DNA of 34,172 nucleotides from Geosiphon pyriformis (taxonomy: Eukaryota > Glomeromycota > Glomeromycetes > Archaeosporales > Geosiphonaceae): contig JAAOMT010000332.1 of assembly GCA_016748015.1 (NCBI GenBank), positions 33,324 through 67,495 on the forward strand, written 5' to 3'. The notes beneath the pieces were generated by a model, which was not told the origin of the DNA, did not search any database, and saw nothing but the letters and a program-made list of their open reading frames with translations. Each line of letters opens with the position of its first letter. Position 1 is the stretch's first letter. Positions 30,481 through 34,172 of the stretch are shown in pieces. The translations under genes and the position numbers were made by a program.

Positions 30481-31249
30481 CTTACTTAGTTTCAGCTGTC
30501 TTGTAATCAATAATTAGCTATCAAACACAATTTAGTTTTGTTTTTTCAAGTGTGTACCACAAGTAGGATGTGATAATCAGAAAAAGTCTTAAAGCCAAAA
30601 CTGGTTTGCTGCATGATTTTCTTAGTAAAATTTTATATCATCTGTTTTTGTATGGGTTGAAATCCTTTAAACAAATCTAGTTTGAGAGAAAACTGGATTT
30701 ACTAATTTTATTTTCCAATGCTTGTGGTATTTTTGGGTGTTTGTTTGATCATAAATTTCTGGATCTGCAAATTGTAAGATAGTTTTCTATAAATTCTTTA
30801 CAATTTTCTGTCAAGTTATATATTAGTCTAATGAATAATTTTTTGGCTGAAGTGATGAAAATTTTTTTGGACAATAGATTATCTTTGGCAAGCAATTTGC
30901 CTAATGCTTTCCTTGGATCTGGTAAATTTCTAATGTTTAGTATCTTGGATTAGCCCTTGTATTACAATTCTGTTTTTTTATTAAAACAGTTTAGTGTTGC
31001 ATTTAGTGACCAATTTCTGAACAAAAAAGAGAATGTAATGAATTGAAAAACATTTTAGTAGTACAAAAGATTAGACCCAAGAGGTTCTGTGTTTTATTAG
31101 TTTACTTTAGTATCTGAGTTTATAACCAGGTCTACTTCTTTGAAGATTAAAACTACTGCTATTTCTAAAGTGTCTGTATTAGATGTTTTGGAATCTGGAA
31201 AGTTTTCTAATATTTATAATAGTTTGATAGAAGTTTAGTTGTATCAAGA

Positions 31250-31740
31250 TCTATACAAATAAGTCTCTAAAAGATACTGGTTTTATTAAAATGACTGGTG
31301 AAACAGCTGGTTACTTTTCAGCTGTAGATGCAGATATTAAGATTAAGATGACTGGGCTTCTGTTTTCTACTTTGACTGAGTTATAAACTGTTGTATTGGC
31401 TTTGGAATGTGTTCTATCTTTGTGTTTTGTGATTGTGTACTTAGACAGCCAGTCTGTTATTAATGCCTGTATTTTTAAAACTTCTCTTGCTGTGTCTGAC
31501 TTCTGTAATCAATGTTGGATTAAAAAATTACATATAGTCAATCTTTTTAGAAATAAAAACATTTCTGCTAAATGGATAAAAGTTAAAAGACACTTTGAAG
31601 TATCTGGTAATATTAGGGCTGATGCATTAGCTAAAGAATCCACTTCTTTAACTCTTTTTTTGTCAGTTAGAATTTGGAAAAGATTTTTGGTTGCTGAGAA
31701 AACTGCAGTTTCTGGCAATGTTTGCTATTTTGTTTGTAAT
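31250..31740 (+). pseudogene. RNase H domain of LINE ORF2
   Basis: This is an RNase H1-type domain. The first strand (YTDGS in the family) is decayed to a stop-rich YQDLY near 31240. The later parts are open in 31396-31770: LALECV with the helix, YLDSQSVINA with the second aspartate (about 31440), IKKLHIVNLF, and WIKVKRHFEVSGNIRADALAKES with the C-terminal His and Asp positions. A stop sits at 31383 just before the open part. Confidence 0.8.
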
Positions 31741-31859
31741 TTGTATCAGTCAATTTGCCATGCTCATTAAGAAGTTGGTTTTGGTTTTAATATAGTTTCA
31801 AGTATTATAATTAAGGAGATAAATTAGAATACCACTTTAAAAATTTGGCATCCTAATTT

Positions 31860-32060
31860 ACACATGCTTGCTGAATTCAAGAGTAGAAAATTGGCCAATT
31901 TGCATACATATTTGATAAAAGCTGTATATAGACAGCTGCTGGTTGTAGTCAGGAAGAAACTGTACAACAAAAGTTATTCTGGAGTGCTGTGCTTGCTTTG
32001 TGGTAAAATGAAGTTGTTCAATCATGCTTTTACTTGTTCTGGTAATTCTGGTCTCTGTAG
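31860..32060 (+). pseudogene. C-terminal zinc motif of LINE ORF2
   Basis: Open stretch 31864-32091. It encodes MLAEFKSRKLANLHTYLIKA, then VRKKLYNKSYSGVLCLLCGK and FNHAFTC, that is C-x2-C-x8-H-x3-C, the C-terminal CCHC of this LINE class, thought to help bind RNA or target DNA. All four zinc ligands are still present. Confidence 0.75.
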
Positions 32061-32534
32061 AAACATTTTGATTAAAGCTGTTAAGAAATAAGTGTTATTG
32101 TTTGGTCTTTTGTGTTCATTTACTTCTGCTATTTTACAGTCACTTTTAATGTGTTTCTTGAATGTGGGTCTTTACACAGTTATTTGCAAGAGTTTTGTAT
32201 TGGAAAGTTGGTACACTAAAGCTGTTTTAGTCTTTAAAAAGAAAGAAAAAACTGTATTGGCTCTTGTTAAATTTGTTAGATTTATAATAAAGTTGTATTG
32301 CACTAAGGTATAAATTATTAAGTCTAAACATAAAGTGGATATAAAAAAAACTGAATTGGTTAAAGATAGTGGTATTGTGTTAAGTTTGTTTTGCTATATG
32401 AGATCTGTGCTATTAGTTAAAGTGGTTTGCATGCTTAGTATTATAAACTTTTTGCTGTTAGGTTTGATAAACATAAATTGTGTCATTTTTTTTCTGGTTT
32501 GAGTGGTAATATATATGTTTATATAGGTGTATAG

Positions 32535-32649
32535 TATAGTCCTGTCTGGCCTGAGTGGCTGGCCATATGTAGATAGTATGTAAACTGTATTTAATTTGTT
32601 TTACTTAGTTTGATTCTATGTACTAGATAACAGTTAGATTTTACTTGTT
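32535..32649 (+). other. LINE D 3' untranslated region
   Basis: Short tail after the ORF2 stop, with GTCTGGCCTGAGTGGCTGG and later GATTCTATGTACTAGATAACA, which look like the conserved 3' end of the family, the part its RT would recognise. It ends at the right 15-bp direct repeat. Confidence 0.55.
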
Positions 32650-32664
32650 AATTACATAATAAAA
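32650..32664. repeat. Right 15-bp direct repeat flanking LINE D
   Basis: An exact copy of 5034-5048. An AATAATAATAA-like tract follows it, so part of this could instead belong to the LINE 3' tail. Confidence 0.55.
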
Positions 32665-33547
32665 AAATAATAATAAAACTTTTAATAAGTTAATAAATTT
32701 TTTTAAAGTATTTTTTATACTTTAAAAATTATTTATGTTGTTGAACTTATAATATAATGATTAATTTTATACCAATTATTTTTTGTAATTACTTTGTATT
32801 AAAAGTTAATTTTTTTGTAAAAATTTTTTATTATAGATTTTTTAATAGATTATGTAATTATTTTACTATAAAAGTCAGTTTTTCTACAATATTTTTTAAC
32901 TATAAGATTCTAATAATTTATAATAAATTAAAAACATAATTTTGATAATAATTAAAGATAATTTGTTGCATAAATTCTGTTTAAACTTAAGTAAAAAACT
33001 AAATAAACTATTAAAATTAGTAAATAGTTAATTTTAAAATATTAATTTTGAATGTTATAAAAATTCAAAAAAATATTTAAGAATTTTTGGGTTTTTTAAA
33101 AGAATATTTTTATTTTTTTTGTTTAATTTGTAATTTGTTATTTAATTCTAAGATTATTAAATATTAAGATATATTTTTTTGAAGAAAAAAGCTCCTCTTT
33201 TATATATTTTTGAATAATATTTATTTAAGTTCTAGTACTCTTTTTTTTGCAACTATTTCTCTAAATTTTCTAAAACTAGTTATAAATTTCAGAAAACTTT
33301 TTATATTTTAGTGAATTATTGCAAAATTCGTGGATTTTTGCATATTTCGACCAATTTTTACTGTTATAAAATTCGAATTTAGTTATATTTGTGTTATTAT
33401 ATAATTTGAATTATTAATTAAAATATAAATAATTGATAATTATATGAAATAATAATAAAATATAATTTAATTAATATATAATAGTATATAATAAGAATTA
33501 TAAAATTAATTTTATGCTAATTTTTTTTTACTTTTTAGTTGGTAACA
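32665..33547 (-). repeat. Decayed C-family LTR G (left end missing)
   Basis: It follows the plus-strand order of the C LTRs from about base 75 on: TTAATAAATTTTTTTAAAG, GTTGAACTTATAATATAATG, TTTTACTATAAAAGTCAG with TTCTACA, the GAAGAAAAAAGCTC word near 33181, and AATTTTATGCTAATTT before GTTGGTAACA at 33547. Almost every C or G of the C copies is T or A here, so it is very old. The first 75 bases or so are missing where it meets the LINE and its direct repeat. Confidence 0.7.
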
Positions 33548-34172
33548 ATATATTGTAGATAGATTAATTTAGCAATTCTCTATATTAATTAATATTTTTA
33601 TTTAAATATAAAAAACTTAAAATATCTTATATAATTTAACAAAATCTTTTTTAAACAACTTATTTTAAAAAATACAAAATTTTTTATTTAAGCTTATATT
33701 TTAAATATTAATTAAAAATTAACTTAATTATAATAAATAACAAATATATATTTTATTTATAATATATATTTAACTAAAACTTAAAACTTTGTTTGTTATT
33801 TTCAAAATTAATTTTATTAAACAATTTTACAAATATACTTGTAAAAATAAAATATTATTTACTTTTTTCTAAACAAATTTTTAATTACATATAATATTAA
33901 TTTAAATTTGTTTAAATAAACAGTCACTAATTTCTATTATAAAACAATATGCATAATTTATATATAAACAAAAAAAAACTTCTATTTTTGTTAAGCAAAA
34001 AGTCTAAAACTGGCATATTTTTTTAACATTTCATACTTCATCAATTCTAAATTTAGCCAGTCTTTTCACTTTTGCCAAAAAAATTCTCAATAATGTAATA
34101 AGACTACTTACTAATCAAGAATAAAGAAAAGTTTCATTTGCTCACATTTTATTTTTATTAATAATATTGTAG
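33548..34172. other. AT-rich DNA, no gene seen
   Basis: Very AT-rich with long A and T runs. I find no ORF, RNA gene or repeat that I can support. The last 150 bases are somewhat less AT-rich but unrecognised. Confidence 0.6.

Larger units (their letters stand above)
27875..32534 (+). pseudogene. LINE D ORF2: endonuclease-RT-RNase H polyprotein, broken
   Basis: About 1,550 codons, close to the family size as I remember it (around 1,450 or more). The order is endonuclease (27892-28590), connector (28591-29330), reverse transcriptase (29331-30450), poorly open thumb and connector (30450-31250), RNase H (31250-31700), CCHC-type zinc motif (31860-32060) and a conserved tail ending FFSGLSGN ... 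IGV before TAG at 32532-32534. Most open stretches share one frame (28159, 28762, 29725, 30250, 31396, 31864, 32092), so indels are few; one shift lies near 30450-30490 and one near the C-terminus. Stops and lost catalytic residues make it inactive. Confidence 0.85.
5049..32649 (+). mobile_element. LINE D: decayed two-ORF non-LTR retrotransposon, split by B and solo LTR E
   Basis: Three separated pieces (5049-5437, 25433-26305, 27214-32649) join to about 6.7 kb of one element. ORF1 has a lysine-rich part, an RNA-binding-like part and a zinc-knuckle remnant. ORF2 has an AP-type endonuclease, reverse transcriptase, RNase H and a C-terminal CCHC. I recognise the family from memory as the abundant LINE of Rhizophagus irregularis. 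No ORF1 start codon is seen and ORF1 runs open to the left junction, so the copy is probably 5'-truncated. Damage is mostly substitution: ORF2 holds one frame over most of 4.4 kb but has many stops, and its catalytic aspartates have changed. Confidence 0.88.

Noticed and set aside
33960-34172. Weak likeness to the LINE sequence at 5049-5110 near the right edge
   Set aside because: Only short A/T-rich words match; not enough to call a second LINE copy.

Overview
The window shows no recognisable host gene. It is a stack of decayed, nested retrotransposons in AT-rich DNA. The organism is most likely an arbuscular mycorrhizal fungus (Glomeromycotina, Rhizophagus- or Gigaspora-like). The non-LTR element carries ORF1 and ORF2 blocks that I recognise from memory as the very abundant LINE family of Rhizophagus irregularis, and the base composition fits. 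No database search was run.

Layout, left to right. (1) 1-4301, minus strand: element A, an old Ty3/Gypsy copy with its 5' LTR at 3502-4301, running off the left edge inside pol. (2) 4302-4861: featureless AT-rich DNA. (3) 4862-5048: fragment F of an LTR. (4) 5049-32649, plus strand: LINE D, 5'-truncated and flanked by a 15-bp direct repeat. Its ORF1 is split by two insertions. (5) Inside ORF1, 5438-25432, plus strand: element B, a Ty3/Gypsy element with two 881-bp LTRs and a 4-bp target duplication (CTAA). (6) Inside the gag of B, 8026-17864, minus strand: element C, a second Ty3/Gypsy family with LTRs of about 970-987 bp. (7) Also inside LINE ORF1, 26306-27213: solo LTR E of the C family, with target duplication CTGG. 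(8) LINE ORF2 (endonuclease, RT, RNase H, zinc motif), 27875-32534. (9) 32665-33547: decayed C-family LTR G. (10) AT-rich DNA to the end. Removing B or E together with one target repeat restores the LINE ORF1 reading frame exactly, which fixes the order of events.

B and C share an unusual plan: gag and pol in one frame from a GTG (no in-frame ATG), protease, a domain with many CxxC pairs, a trimeric-type dUTPase with all five motifs, RT, RNase H, a stop at the same place, then integrase in the +1 frame. After integrase comes an extra ORF (ORF3) of unknown function that ends on the polypurine tract or inside the 3' LTR. Every copy is damaged, mainly by C-to-T and G-to-A changes (TGG to TGA or TAG, CAA to TAA, catalytic Asp to Asn), so none looks autonomous. 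A is the most decayed. B and C each show roughly 5% LTR divergence by eye.
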